From positions 1-64,000 of the forward strand of contig CAVIJJ010000002.1 in the NCBI GenBank assembly GCA_963643205.1: a DNA stretch of 64,000 bases. The letters run 5' to 3'. Source of the stretch: Phil1 sp963643205 (GTDB lineage: Bacteria > Bacillota > Clostridia > Christensenellales > CAG-138). Shown piece after piece: positions 1 through 7,699 of the stretch (within the stretch, counting starts at the first letter, position 1; each line of letters starts with the position of its first letter). The notes below the pieces were generated by a model. It had not been told where the DNA came from. It made no database searches and saw only the letters and a list, made by a program, of their open reading frames with translations. The position numbers were made by a program, and so were the translations under genes.

Positions 1-42
1 GCCGAAGTCTTTTTGGTCGATGAAAGTGTTGCACTTGGTTGA
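1..42 (+). pseudogene. Possible 3' end of an IS30-like transposase gene
   Basis: The first 13 codons in frame 1 read AEVFLVDESVALG and then stop. This resembles the C-terminal tail of IS30-family transposases, and the following bases (gtgttgcacttgg) resemble terminal bases of such elements. Only the tail lies in the window, so this is a weak pattern call; a chance open frame is also possible. Confidence 0.25.
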
Positions 43-162
43 CTTTCTACCGTGGATGCGAGCAAAGCGAGCAGACGGAGGGAGTTCAAGAAAATCGCTC
101 CGCTTACTCTTATCACTACCATTACTTACTTTATCAATCTTAGCTTACAAATGTAGGAAGTT

Positions 163-255
163 CGGGGACGCAAAATTTCATCGTCCCCGCATCGTCCCCG
201 AAAAAACCTAGAGATTTAGCGGCTTGGGGACGCAGGGACGATGGGGACGCAGATT
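163..255. repeat. REP-like inverted repeat of GGGGACG units
   Basis: Repeated units of the type ggggacg and cgtcccc occur in both orientations, two cgtcccc units around 182-199 and three gggac/ggggac units around 224-249, so the segment can fold on itself. Such GGGGAC palindromes in Clostridia often accompany REP-associated (Y1) transposases or their remnants. It lies just past the 3' end of the MFS gene and could also act as its transcript end. Nothing else is recognisable in the first 267 bases apart from the possible transposase tail. Confidence 0.5.
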
Positions 256-267
256 TTATACTAAGGT

Positions 268-1560
268 TTATTTCTCTCTTTTGTTCATAAGGGCAATGGG
301 AATTGCCGTGAGCACGGCCACTATCGCGGCGGCGAGGAACACGGAATAGGGCGGAACGAAGTTGTCCCCATTTATGCCCATGGCGTCAAGGCCTATGAGA
401 AGGGATATAATCGGGCCGACTATCATGGGGATAAGCACCGTGAAGCACATGCGCACGCCCTGGTAACGCCCTTCACAGCCATGCGGGATATGGTCCTGAA
501 ACGTTGATGTGAAGCTGCCTGTAAGCGAGAGTATGCCGCCCATCATAAGCGAACCGCCGACATAGATGCAAGCGGTTTTGAGCGCGCCCTGCATATATTG
601 CAAAAGATAGAACGACAGTATGCCCATAACCGTTATTATAAGCAGCGGCACGCGGAAGCGCCTGCGGCCGTATTTATCGCTGAGCACCCCGAAAACGCCC
701 GTGAACGCCGCCGAAAGCACGATTATAACCGCCATTGGTATAACGAATCCGTCGCCCAAGCCAAGCGTTACGCAAAGGAAATTGATAAGGTAGGAGAAAA
801 ACGTCTGCTGGGCAATGCCTATAAGGCAGGCCGCCGCAAGGCAGATATAAAGGGCGGGGTTGGAGAGTACATTTTCCTTTTTGAAGCCGAAGAAGAATCC
901 GCCCGCGCTGAGATTTGTCTTTTCTATATTGGGCGCGTCCTTAAGGGCGAAAAGCGCGATTATGCCGGCGACTATGGGGATTATGCCGAGCGTTATGAAG
1001 AAAGAGGCGTTGGACTCGGCCGCGGAATCATACATTGAGCCAAGCCCTATAAAAACTATTACAACGGCGAACACCGGCAGAACCGAAAGCACGGAATTTA
1101 CCCGGCCGCGATTGCCGCTTGTTGTATTGTCCGCAACCCATGCGTTAAACGCCGCGTCGTTTGATGTTGAACCCGCAACGGTCATCACGCAGTCAAAAAC
1201 GATGAGCAAAACCGCCGTAAGCGCAACGCCGCTTGCCTCAACGCGCATGGGAAGCAGCGCGAAAAGCATTATCGTTATGCCCCAGGCCATGTAGCCGAAC
1301 GCTATAAAAGGCTTTCTTTTGCCGCTGCGGTCGCAAAGGCCGCCCGCTATAACGGTTGTGGCCGTGGCTGTAAGGGCGGAGAGTATTACCATAAGCGTGG
1401 TGACAAGATAGGACATATCGGCCCTGCCGGAATTGGCGAATATATCCTGGGCGAGGGTGGCGAAATACATGTTTTCAACTATCCAGGCCACCTGACCCAC
1501 AAGGCCGAAGAATATCGCGGCGAACCATATCCGCGCGCCCACTTTGCTCTTTTCCTGCAT
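268..1560 (-). CDS. MFS transporter, probably sugar or glycoside permease
   Basis: A 430-residue polytopic inner-membrane protein with about twelve hydrophobic segments. The loop after TM2 carries the MFS signature as GGLCDRSGKRKP (about residues 73-84), and NDAAFNAWVADN around residue 133 is typical of a clostridial MFS group related to sugar:cation symporters. The substrate cannot be read from sequence. The start is supported by AGGAGG a few bases upstream. It lies 11 bases downstream of galE on the same strand, so the two probably form an operon, which hints at galactose or another hexose as cargo. This link is inference. Confidence 0.85.
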   Translation of the reverse strand: MQEKSKVGARIWFAAIFFGLVGQVAWIVENMYFATLAQDIFANSGRADMSYLVTTLMVILSALTATATTVIAGGLCDRSGKRKPFIAFGYMAWGITIMLFALLPMRVEASGVALTAVLLIVFDCVMTVAGSTSNDAAFNAWVADNTTSGNRGRVNSVLSVLPVFAVVIVFIGLGSMYDSAAESNASFFITLGIIPIVAGIIALFALKDAPNIEKTNLSAGGFFFGFKKENVLSNPALYICLAAACLIGIAQQTFFSYLINFLCVTLGLGDGFVIPMAVIIVLSAAFTGVFGVLSDKYGRRRFRVPLLIITVMGILSFYLLQYMQGALKTACIYVGGSLMMGGILSLTGSFTSTFQDHIPHGCEGRYQGVRMCFTVLIPMIVGPIISLLIGLDAMGINGDNFVPPYSVFLAAAIVAVLTAIPIALMNKREK

Positions 1561-1571
1561 ATTATCCTCCT

Positions 1572-2579
1572 TTAGTGCTTATCGCAGTTCTGCTGCCAGC
1601 GCCAGCTGTCGATACACATATCGTTAAGGCTCTTTTCCGCGCGCCAGTTAAGAATTCTTTCAGCTTTCCGGGTGCCGGCGTAGCACTCGGCAATGTCTCC
1701 CGCTCTGCGCCCGGTTATGCGATAGGGAATCTTTACGCCGGTTGATTGCTCAAAGGCGTGAATAAGCTCCAGCACGCTCGTGCCCTTGCCCGTGCCAAGG
1801 TTGAATATTTCCAAACCCTTATGCTCAAGCGCGTACTTAAGCGCGGCAACATGCCCGCGCGCAAGGTCAACAATGTGTATATAGTCCCTCACTCCCGTGC
1901 CGTCGGGCGTTGGGTAATCGTTCCCGAAAACGCTGAGCATCGGCCGTATTCCCGCGGCGGTCTGGGTAATGTAGGGCATAAGATTATTGGGTATGCCGTT
2001 TGGCTTTTCGCCTATAAGGCCGCTTTCGTGCGCGCCGATTGGGTTAAAATATCTTAAAAGAACGGCGCTTAAGCTCTTGTCGGCGTTTGCCGCGTCCTTC
2101 AGAATTTCTTCTATGAAATATTTTGTTTTGCCGTATGGGTTTGTGCATTCGCCGGCGCTCATTTCTTCCGTAAAGGGAACCGGGTTGGCGGAACCGTATA
2201 CCGTTGCTGAGGAGCTGAAAACAATCGTTTCGCAGCCGTGCGCCTTCATCTGCTCCATAACGGTAAGGGTTGTGTCAATATTGTTTCGGTAATACTTTAT
2301 GGGCTCGGCTACGGATTCGCCAACGGCCTTAAAGCCCGCGCAGTGTATAACCGCGTCTATTCTGTTTTCGTCAAACAGGCGCTTCATGGCCGCGGAGTCA
2401 GCAACATTGACTTCATAGCAGGGTACGCGCTTGCCGGTTATTTTATAAAGATTTGTTATAACGCCGGGCGAGCTGTTGCTGAAATCGTCCGCTATCACGG
2501 TATCGTATCCCGCGCCTATAAGCTCAACCGCCACATGCGAGCCTATGAAGCCCGCGCCTCCGGTAAGTAGAACAGACAT
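1572..2579 (-). CDS. galE: UDP-glucose 4-epimerase
   Basis: A 335-residue extended short-chain dehydrogenase that interconverts UDP-glucose and UDP-galactose (Leloir pathway and nucleotide-sugar supply). The NAD-binding motif GGAGFIGSH is at residues 7-15. The catalytic Ser lies in FSSSATVYG (about 121-129) and the Tyr/Lys pair in YGKTK (149-153), matching the spacing of characterised GalE enzymes. Length is normal. The start follows a gggggaa ribosome site. The gene diverges from the polysaccharide block and could supply UDP-Gal to it. Confidence 0.95.
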   Translation of the reverse strand: MSVLLTGGAGFIGSHVAVELIGAGYDTVIADDFSNSSPGVITNLYKITGKRVPCYEVNVADSAAMKRLFDENRIDAVIHCAGFKAVGESVAEPIKYYRNNIDTTLTVMEQMKAHGCETIVFSSSATVYGSANPVPFTEEMSAGECTNPYGKTKYFIEEILKDAANADKSLSAVLLRYFNPIGAHESGLIGEKPNGIPNNLMPYITQTAAGIRPMLSVFGNDYPTPDGTGVRDYIHIVDLARGHVAALKYALEHKGLEIFNLGTGKGTSVLELIHAFEQSTGVKIPYRITGRRAGDIAECYAGTRKAERILNWRAEKSLNDMCIDSWRWQQNCDKH

Positions 2580-2612
2580 GCGATTTTCCCCCTTGATATC
2601 CGCTTTTTTTGC

Positions 2613-2641
2613 ATTATATCAAAAACCGCATCGCCACGCAA
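2613..2641 (-). promoter_or_regulatory. Promoter of galE-MFS operon
   Basis: Minus-strand TTGCGT (2641-2636), 17-nt spacer, consensus TATAAT (2618-2613), 34 bases before the galE start. Confidence 0.7.
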
Positions 2642-2647
2642 CGAGGT

Positions 2648-2676
2648 TTGACTTAGATAGAATGTACTGATATAAT
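2648..2676 (+). promoter_or_regulatory. Sigma-A-type promoter of the exopolysaccharide block
   Basis: TTGACT (2648-2653), 17-nt spacer, TATAAT (2671-2676). The predicted transcript start is near 2683. An in-frame ATG at 2687 would then be almost leaderless, whereas the GTG at 2729 follows AGGGAGGGG, so the promoter helps decide the start of the first gene. Confidence 0.8.
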
Positions 2677-2728
2677 GTTTAATTAAGTGTATGCTAAGCG
2701 TGCATTAAGCATCAGGGAGGGGAAACCA

Positions 2729-4627
2729 GTGCTTAAATCCAAATACCGTGGTGTATTGGTGCTGTTGATGGACGTGTGCCTGATATTCGGCTTCAACTTC
2801 GCCATGTTCTTCGATCATCTCGCGTCCGACGGGATACAGTTATACAATCTTGTAATGCATATCGGCCTTCTTACGGTATGCGTACTCGTGTTCCAGCTTA
2901 TTTTCAAAACATACAATACTCTTTGGCGATATGCGGAAAGCCAGGAGTATCTTACGCTGCTTAAGGGTATGGGCTGCGGTTTTTTGCTGTACACTTTGGT
3001 AAACGTAATACTCGGCACGAACAGGGTTTGGATAGTTGAGGCGTTTAACGGCACGGCTATCGCGCTTCTTGTAATGCTCGCGGTGCGCTTTATTTATCGC
3101 GCTTACAGGCGAAGCGTAAACGGGGCGGACAAATCGGCGAAGCGCGTTGTGGCGATAGTCGGCGCGGGCACGGCGGGAGCGGCTCTTTTAAGCGATATTA
3201 AGGAAAATGTATACGGCGATTATAAGCCGTATTGCTTTGTGGACGATTCAAAAGAGAAGCAAGGAAAAACAATCCACGGCGTAAACGTTATGGGCCCGGT
3301 GGGCAGCATTGTTGAGCTGCTTGCGAATACGCCCGTTACGGATATAATAATAGCTATAAACGCGGCTTCTGCCGAAAGGCGGCGCGAAATACTGAATGTA
3401 TGCACAAATACCCGCTGCCGCGTGCATATATACGGAAACCCCCTAACTCAGATCGGCGCCGGGACGAAGGACGGCAAAAAGGTGGTAAGAGAGGTTCAGA
3501 TAGAGGACCTTCTCGGCCGCGAGCCCATAAGGCTTGAAAATAAAAGGGTAAGTGAGTTTGTCCGCGGCAAGGTGGTGCTTGTAACGGGCGGCGGCGGATC
3601 GATAGGATCCGAGCTTTGCCGCCAGATAGCCGCGCAGGGGCCGAAAAGGCTTATTGTGCTGGACATCGCGGAAAACACAACATACGAGCTTCAGAACGAC
3701 CTTATGCATACCTACGGCGCGGATTTCCCGCTGAGCGTAGAGATAGCCTCCGTGCGGGACAGGGCAAGGCTTGACGAGATATTCTCCCGCTACCGCCCGC
3801 AGCTTGTGCTGCACGCGGCGGCGCATAAGCACGTGCCGCTTATGGAAAGCTGCCCCGGCGAGGCAATAAAAAACAACGTGTTCGGAACATATAACACGGC
3901 CTGCGCCGCAAGAAAATACGGCGCGGAGAAATTCGTGCTTATATCAACGGATAAGGCCGTTAACCCCACAAACGTTATGGGTGCCACCAAGTGCCTGTGC
4001 GAGCAGGTGCTTCAATCCTTAAACGGCGGCGATACGGAGTTTGCCGCGGTGCGCTTCGGCAACGTATTGGGCTCAAGCGGCTCCGTTATTCCCCTTTTCA
4101 AAAAGCAGATAGAATACGGCGGACCCGTTACCATTACGGACAGGCGCATAATAAGATATTTTATGACAATTCCAGAGGCGGCGCAGCTGGTGCTGGAGGC
4201 GGGGTATTTTGCCCATAAGGACGAGGTGTTCGTGCTTGATATGGGCGAGCCTGTGCGCATAGCGGACCTGGCGGACAAGCTTATAAGGCTTTCGGGCTAT
4301 ATTCCGGGCGTGGATATAGAGATAAAAGAGGTTGGCTTAAGGCCCGGGGAGAAGCTTTATGAGGAGCTTCTTATGTCCAACGAAAACCTGAACAGAACCG
4401 AAAACAGGAAAATATTCGTTGAAAAGCGCCCGGAGATGGACGAGGAGCTTATGAAGAGCAGGCTTGACGAACTTGAAAAAACGGTTGAAGCGGCGGACAA
4501 TGAGGCCATGATTGCGGCCCTGCACAAGCTTGTGCCCACATTCAGAACCCCTGACGAGGTTAATAAAAACGCCGAGCGCGTAAAGGCGGAGTGCGCCAGG
4601 TGCGCGGGCAGCGGGGTGGCCGTATGA
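2729..4627 (+). CDS. Membrane nucleoside-diphosphate-sugar 4,6-dehydratase (PglF/CapD/WbpM-like)
   Basis: A 632-residue protein with about four N-terminal membrane helices (residues 8-120), a Rossmann-like CoA-binding-type domain and a C-terminal SDR domain with GGGGSIGSE near residue 287. The active-site segment STDKAVNPTNVMGATK (about 405-420) has Met where classical SDRs have Tyr, as in PglF and WbpM, which make UDP-4-keto-6-deoxy-HexNAc. It probably makes the first modified sugar of a surface glycan. Start: GTG at 2729, 7 bases after AGGGAGGGG; an upstream ATG at 2687 has no ribosome site. Its stop overlaps the next start (ATGA). Confidence 0.88.
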   Translation: MLKSKYRGVLVLLMDVCLIFGFNFAMFFDHLASDGIQLYNLVMHIGLLTVCVLVFQLIFKTYNTLWRYAESQEYLTLLKGMGCGFLLYTLVNVILGTNRVWIVEAFNGTAIALLVMLAVRFIYRAYRRSVNGADKSAKRVVAIVGAGTAGAALLSDIKENVYGDYKPYCFVDDSKEKQGKTIHGVNVMGPVGSIVELLANTPVTDIIIAINAASAERRREILNVCTNTRCRVHIYGNPLTQIGAGTKDGKKVVREVQIEDLLGREPIRLENKRVSEFVRGKVVLVTGGGGSIGSELCRQIAAQGPKRLIVLDIAENTTYELQNDLMHTYGADFPLSVEIASVRDRARLDEIFSRYRPQLVLHAAAHKHVPLMESCPGEAIKNNVFGTYNTACAARKYGAEKFVLISTDKAVNPTNVMGATKCLCEQVLQSLNGGDTEFAAVRFGNVLGSSGSVIPLFKKQIEYGGPVTITDRRIIRYFMTIPEAAQLVLEAGYFAHKDEVFVLDMGEPVRIADLADKLIRLSGYIPGVDIEIKEVGLRPGEKLYEELLMSNENLNRTENRKIFVEKRPEMDEELMKSRLDELEKTVEAADNEAMIAALHKLVPTFRTPDEVNKNAERVKAECARCAGSGVAV

Positions 4628-5367
4628 TAGATATACACAGCCACATACTCTATGGCGTGGACGACGGCTCCCGGTCCGCTGAGGACAGCATGATAATGGC
4701 CGAAACCGCCACGGAAAACGGCGTGAATGAAATGATAATGACTCCGCATTGCTGCGAGCCGGACGGATTCAATAACTTCAACACACCGGAGCTGAGGCGC
4801 AGGTTTGACCTTATGCGGGCCATGATGAGGGAAAAGGAAGTGCCGCTTAAGCTTCATAACGGCATGGAGGTTTTCGCGACAAAAAATCTTGCGGAGCAGC
4901 TGGACGCGGGCAGGCTCTTAACCCTTGCGGGGTCAAAGTATCTGCTTATAGAGTTCGCGTTCGGTGAAATGGGGGATTTTATAGAGCGCAGTCTGCAAGC
5001 GGTTTTTGAGCGGGGACTTGTGCCGGTTATAGCGCACCCCGAAAGATATTATTTTGTTCAGGACGAGCCTCAGTTTTTGGAGCATTGCGCGCTCTGCGGC
5101 GCGGTGGTGCAGCTTAATAAGGGCAGCCTTTCGGGAATGTTTGGCCGCCATGCAAGAAAAACGGCCTTCTGGTGCCTGGAGCACGGATGCGTGCACATAA
5201 TAGCCAGCGACGCGCACGGCCCTTATCAGCGCACAACAAAGCTTAACAATTGCTTTGACGCGGTTGCCGAATACTACGGAAAGGATGCCGCAAAGCTTCT
5301 TTTTGAGGAAAATCCGGCGGCTATAATAAAGAATGACGAGGTATTTGCCCTCGCGAGCGAATTTTAA
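4624..5367 (+). CDS. cpsB: CpsB/YwqE-type protein tyrosine phosphatase (PHP fold)
   Basis: A 247-residue metal-dependent PHP-domain phosphatase that removes phosphate from the tyrosine-rich tails of polysaccharide-control kinases. MIDIHSHILYGVDDGS at the N-terminus has the metal-binding His-x-His (H5, H7), and SDAHGPYQR near residue 193 supplies the C-terminal metal ligands. The start ATG at 4624 overlaps the previous stop; longer upstream starts lack family similarity. Its likely substrates are the two (YG)n-tailed kinases encoded at 6209-9209. Confidence 0.9.
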   Translation: MIDIHSHILYGVDDGSRSAEDSMIMAETATENGVNEMIMTPHCCEPDGFNNFNTPELRRRFDLMRAMMREKEVPLKLHNGMEVFATKNLAEQLDAGRLLTLAGSKYLLIEFAFGEMGDFIERSLQAVFERGLVPVIAHPERYYFVQDEPQFLEHCALCGAVVQLNKGSLSGMFGRHARKTAFWCLEHGCVHIIASDAHGPYQRTTKLNNCFDAVAEYYGKDAAKLLFEENPAAIIKNDEVFALASEF

Positions 5368-5394
5368 CTTACTGCGGAAGGAAACGAACGCACG

Positions 5395-6195
5395 ATGAAA
5401 CGGCTTCATATCACAATGCTTATATTGTTCATTGCCTCGGCGTTGCTGCTTGGGGGAGTGCTGTTCTATAAGCATTATACAACCGATACCACCATGCCTG
5501 AAATAAGGATAGATGAGGAACCGCTGCAGCTTTCGGTAGCGGACGGTACGGACGCGCTCATGCAGGGGGTAAGCGCGTACGACGAAAAGGACGGAGACAT
5601 AACGGACAATCTTATACTGCAAAAGATAGAAATGGTTGAATCGGGCGAGGTTGTGGCAACCTATGCCGTGGCGGACAACGACAGCCACGTTGTTACCCGC
5701 ACAAGAACAATAGTGTATACGGACTATGTTTCCCCGCGCTTCAGCCTTTCAAAGGAGCTTAGATATTCCCCGACCGGCAGCATACAGGTTAGGGACCGCC
5801 TGACCGCTACGGACGTTATAGATGGCGACATAAGCGCGTCCATCCGCATAAACACAAACAATCTTTCCCCGTATTACGCGGGAATTTACCCCGTTACGTT
5901 AGAGGTTACAAACAGCCTGGGCGACCACGTTTCGCTTACGCTTGATGTTGAGATAAGAACAATTGCCGATAATGAGCCGGTAATAACGCTTGATACATAC
6001 CTTGTTTACATGACAAAGGAAGAATCAAAATCCTTTAAGCCCAAGGACTACGTTAAGGATGTTACAGGCGCGGACATAAAGGACGTGTATACCGACAAAT
6101 CCCGCCTGAGCACGGGCGTGAACAGAGTTACCTATTCCTGCCGGAACGAAATAGGCGTGCGCGGCAGCGCGGTGCTCTACATAGTTGTGGAATAA
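5395..6195 (+). CDS. Membrane-anchored protein with DUF5011-like Ig domains
   Basis: A 266-residue protein with a single N-terminal signal anchor (about residues 6-25) and an extracellular all-beta region. YDEKDGDITDNL near residue 62 and TDVIDGDISASI near 141 are hallmarks of DUF5011/PKD-like Ig modules, so at least two such domains are present, with a third beta module at the C-terminus. It sits between the phosphatase and the kinases, so it may act outside the cell with the chain-length machinery, for instance in glycan binding. The function is unknown. It ends inside the upstream region of the next gene. Confidence 0.7.
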   Translation: MKRLHITMLILFIASALLLGGVLFYKHYTTDTTMPEIRIDEEPLQLSVADGTDALMQGVSAYDEKDGDITDNLILQKIEMVESGEVVATYAVADNDSHVVTRTRTIVYTDYVSPRFSLSKELRYSPTGSIQVRDRLTATDVIDGDISASIRINTNNLSPYYAGIYPVTLEVTNSLGDHVSLTLDVEIRTIADNEPVITLDTYLVYMTKEESKSFKPKDYVKDVTGADIKDVYTDKSRLSTGVNRVTYSCRNEIGVRGSAVLYIVVE

Positions 6196-6208
6196 GGGGG
6201 AGGCAGCA

Positions 6209-7699
6209 ATGGATACACACGCGTCAAACCGAATGACGGATATAAGCCTTGTCTGCGTTATCCGCCGAATAGTAAAGGAAATACCCACGATTATCGCGGC
6301 GGGCCTTATAGCGGCCATGCTTACGGTGTCGTACCTTAAGCTTTTTTATAAGCCCGAGTATACCGCAACGGCTACTGTTGCCGTGGGCATGAAAAACGCG
6401 AGCTACACATCCGTTTTTTCAAACCTTTCAAACACGTCCGAAATGGCGGGCACATTTATAAAGCTTTTTGACAGCACAATGTTCTCGGTCATTTCAAAGG
6501 AAAAGCTGGGTGTTGAAAAGCTAAACGGCACTCTTACGGCAGCCGTTGTGCCTGAAACAAACCTTATGACAATGAGCGTAACGGCGGACAATCCTACGGA
6601 CGCGTTCAAAACGCTCAGGTTTTTGCTTGATAACTATTCGGTTGTGTCGGACTACGTTTTTCAAAACGTGGTGCTGAGGGAGCTTGACCCGCCGAGCGTG
6701 CCCGGTTCCCCGTCAAACCCGCTGCAGCTCACCTCCGCCGTAAAGCGCGCGTTCGCTATAGGCGCGGCGGCAATGGCACTTGCCATAATAGCATCCATAC
6801 TGCTTGCCGACAGGGTGCAGACGTCCTCCGCCGCAAGGCATAAAATAGACGCTAAGCTTTACTGCACCATACATCACGAAACAAAGAACAAAACCCTTAG
6901 GACAAAGCTTAAAAAGACCACAAAGGGCCTTCTTATAACCAACACCACCTCAAGCTTCAGCTTCAGCGAGGAGGTGGCAAAGCTTGCCTCCCGCGTGTCG
7001 CACGCGGCAAAGCGGGACAATAAAAACGTTTTACTCGTCACAAGCGTTGCCGAAAACGAGGGCAAGTCCACCGTTGCCGCGAACCTTGCAATTTCCCTTG
7101 CCCAAAAGGGCGGCACGGTGCTGCTTGTGGACGCGGATATGCATAAGCCCTCTCAGTTTAAGCTTTTCGGCTGCGAGGTTAAAACCGAGCTTGCGGACAT
7201 ACTGCGCGGAGCGCGCCGGCTTGAATCGGAATACCTTGAAAAATACGGCGTAAACGTAATACTCTCATCAAAAACTCAGAGCGACGCGGCGGAGCTTTTG
7301 TCCTCAAAGCAGATGAGAAAAATACTGGCGGATATAAGCGCCGCAACGGATTATACAATAATAGACTCACCGCCTATGGCAATGTTTTCGGATTCGGAAA
7401 TACTGGCGGATATAGCGGACTACTCGCTCCTTGTCGTAAGGCAGGACTGCGTAAGCGCCGGCAGAATTAACGACGCCGTGGATATGCTCAATCAAAGCAA
7501 GGCGCACCTGCTGGGAGTGGTGTTTAACGACGTGCGCTCAACGCCCATAGTGGGTCACAGCAGCTATGGCTACGGCTACGGATATGGCTACGGTTACGGC
7601 TACGGCCATCACTACGGCTACAACAAGGCCTATGGCTACGGCGAATCTAAGGGCAAGCACAGGCATACGGAGGGGACCGATGGAAGAAAAGAAGGTTGA
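6209..7699 (+). CDS. Fused Wzz/bacterial tyrosine kinase (first paralog)
   Basis: A 496-residue polysaccharide co-polymerase and BY-kinase in one chain. Two TM helices (about 24-44 and 178-200) flank a short extracellular Wzz domain. The cytoplasmic kinase has Walker A in VAENEGKST (about 279-287), Walker A' in VLLVDADMHKP (about 305) and Walker B in YTIIDSPP (about 383). The C-terminal tail from about residue 451 is a run of YG repeats followed by a basic, His/Lys-rich end. In most Firmicutes these two parts are separate proteins (CpsC and CpsD). Start ATG at 6209 follows GGGGGAGG; an upstream ATG at 6185 lies inside the previous gene. Confidence 0.88.
   Translation: MDTHASNRMTDISLVCVIRRIVKEIPTIIAAGLIAAMLTVSYLKLFYKPEYTATATVAVGMKNASYTSVFSNLSNTSEMAGTFIKLFDSTMFSVISKEKLGVEKLNGTLTAAVVPETNLMTMSVTADNPTDAFKTLRFLLDNYSVVSDYVFQNVVLRELDPPSVPGSPSNPLQLTSAVKRAFAIGAAAMALAIIASILLADRVQTSSAARHKIDAKLYCTIHHETKNKTLRTKLKKTTKGLLITNTTSSFSFSEEVAKLASRVSHAAKRDNKNVLLVTSVAENEGKSTVAANLAISLAQKGGTVLLVDADMHKPSQFKLFGCEVKTELADILRGARRLESEYLEKYGVNVILSSKTQSDAAELLSSKQMRKILADISAATDYTIIDSPPMAMFSDSEILADIADYSLLVVRQDCVSAGRINDAVDMLNQSKAHLLGVVFNDVRSTPIVGHSSYGYGYGYGYGYGYGHHYGYNKAYGYGESKGKHRHTEGTDGRKEG
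7566..7604 (+). repeat. Tandem TAYGGY hexamers encoding YG repeats
   Basis: Six or more near-identical hexamers of the type tacggc/tatggc encode the tyrosine cluster of the first kinase. A matching array lies at 9064-9110 in the second kinase gene, so slippage or exchange between them is possible. Confidence 0.85.

Noticed and set aside
2687..2728. Start of the dehydratase at ATG 2687.
   Set aside because: It lies within a few bases of the predicted transcript start and has no ribosome site, whereas GTG 2729 has AGGGAGGGG at good spacing.
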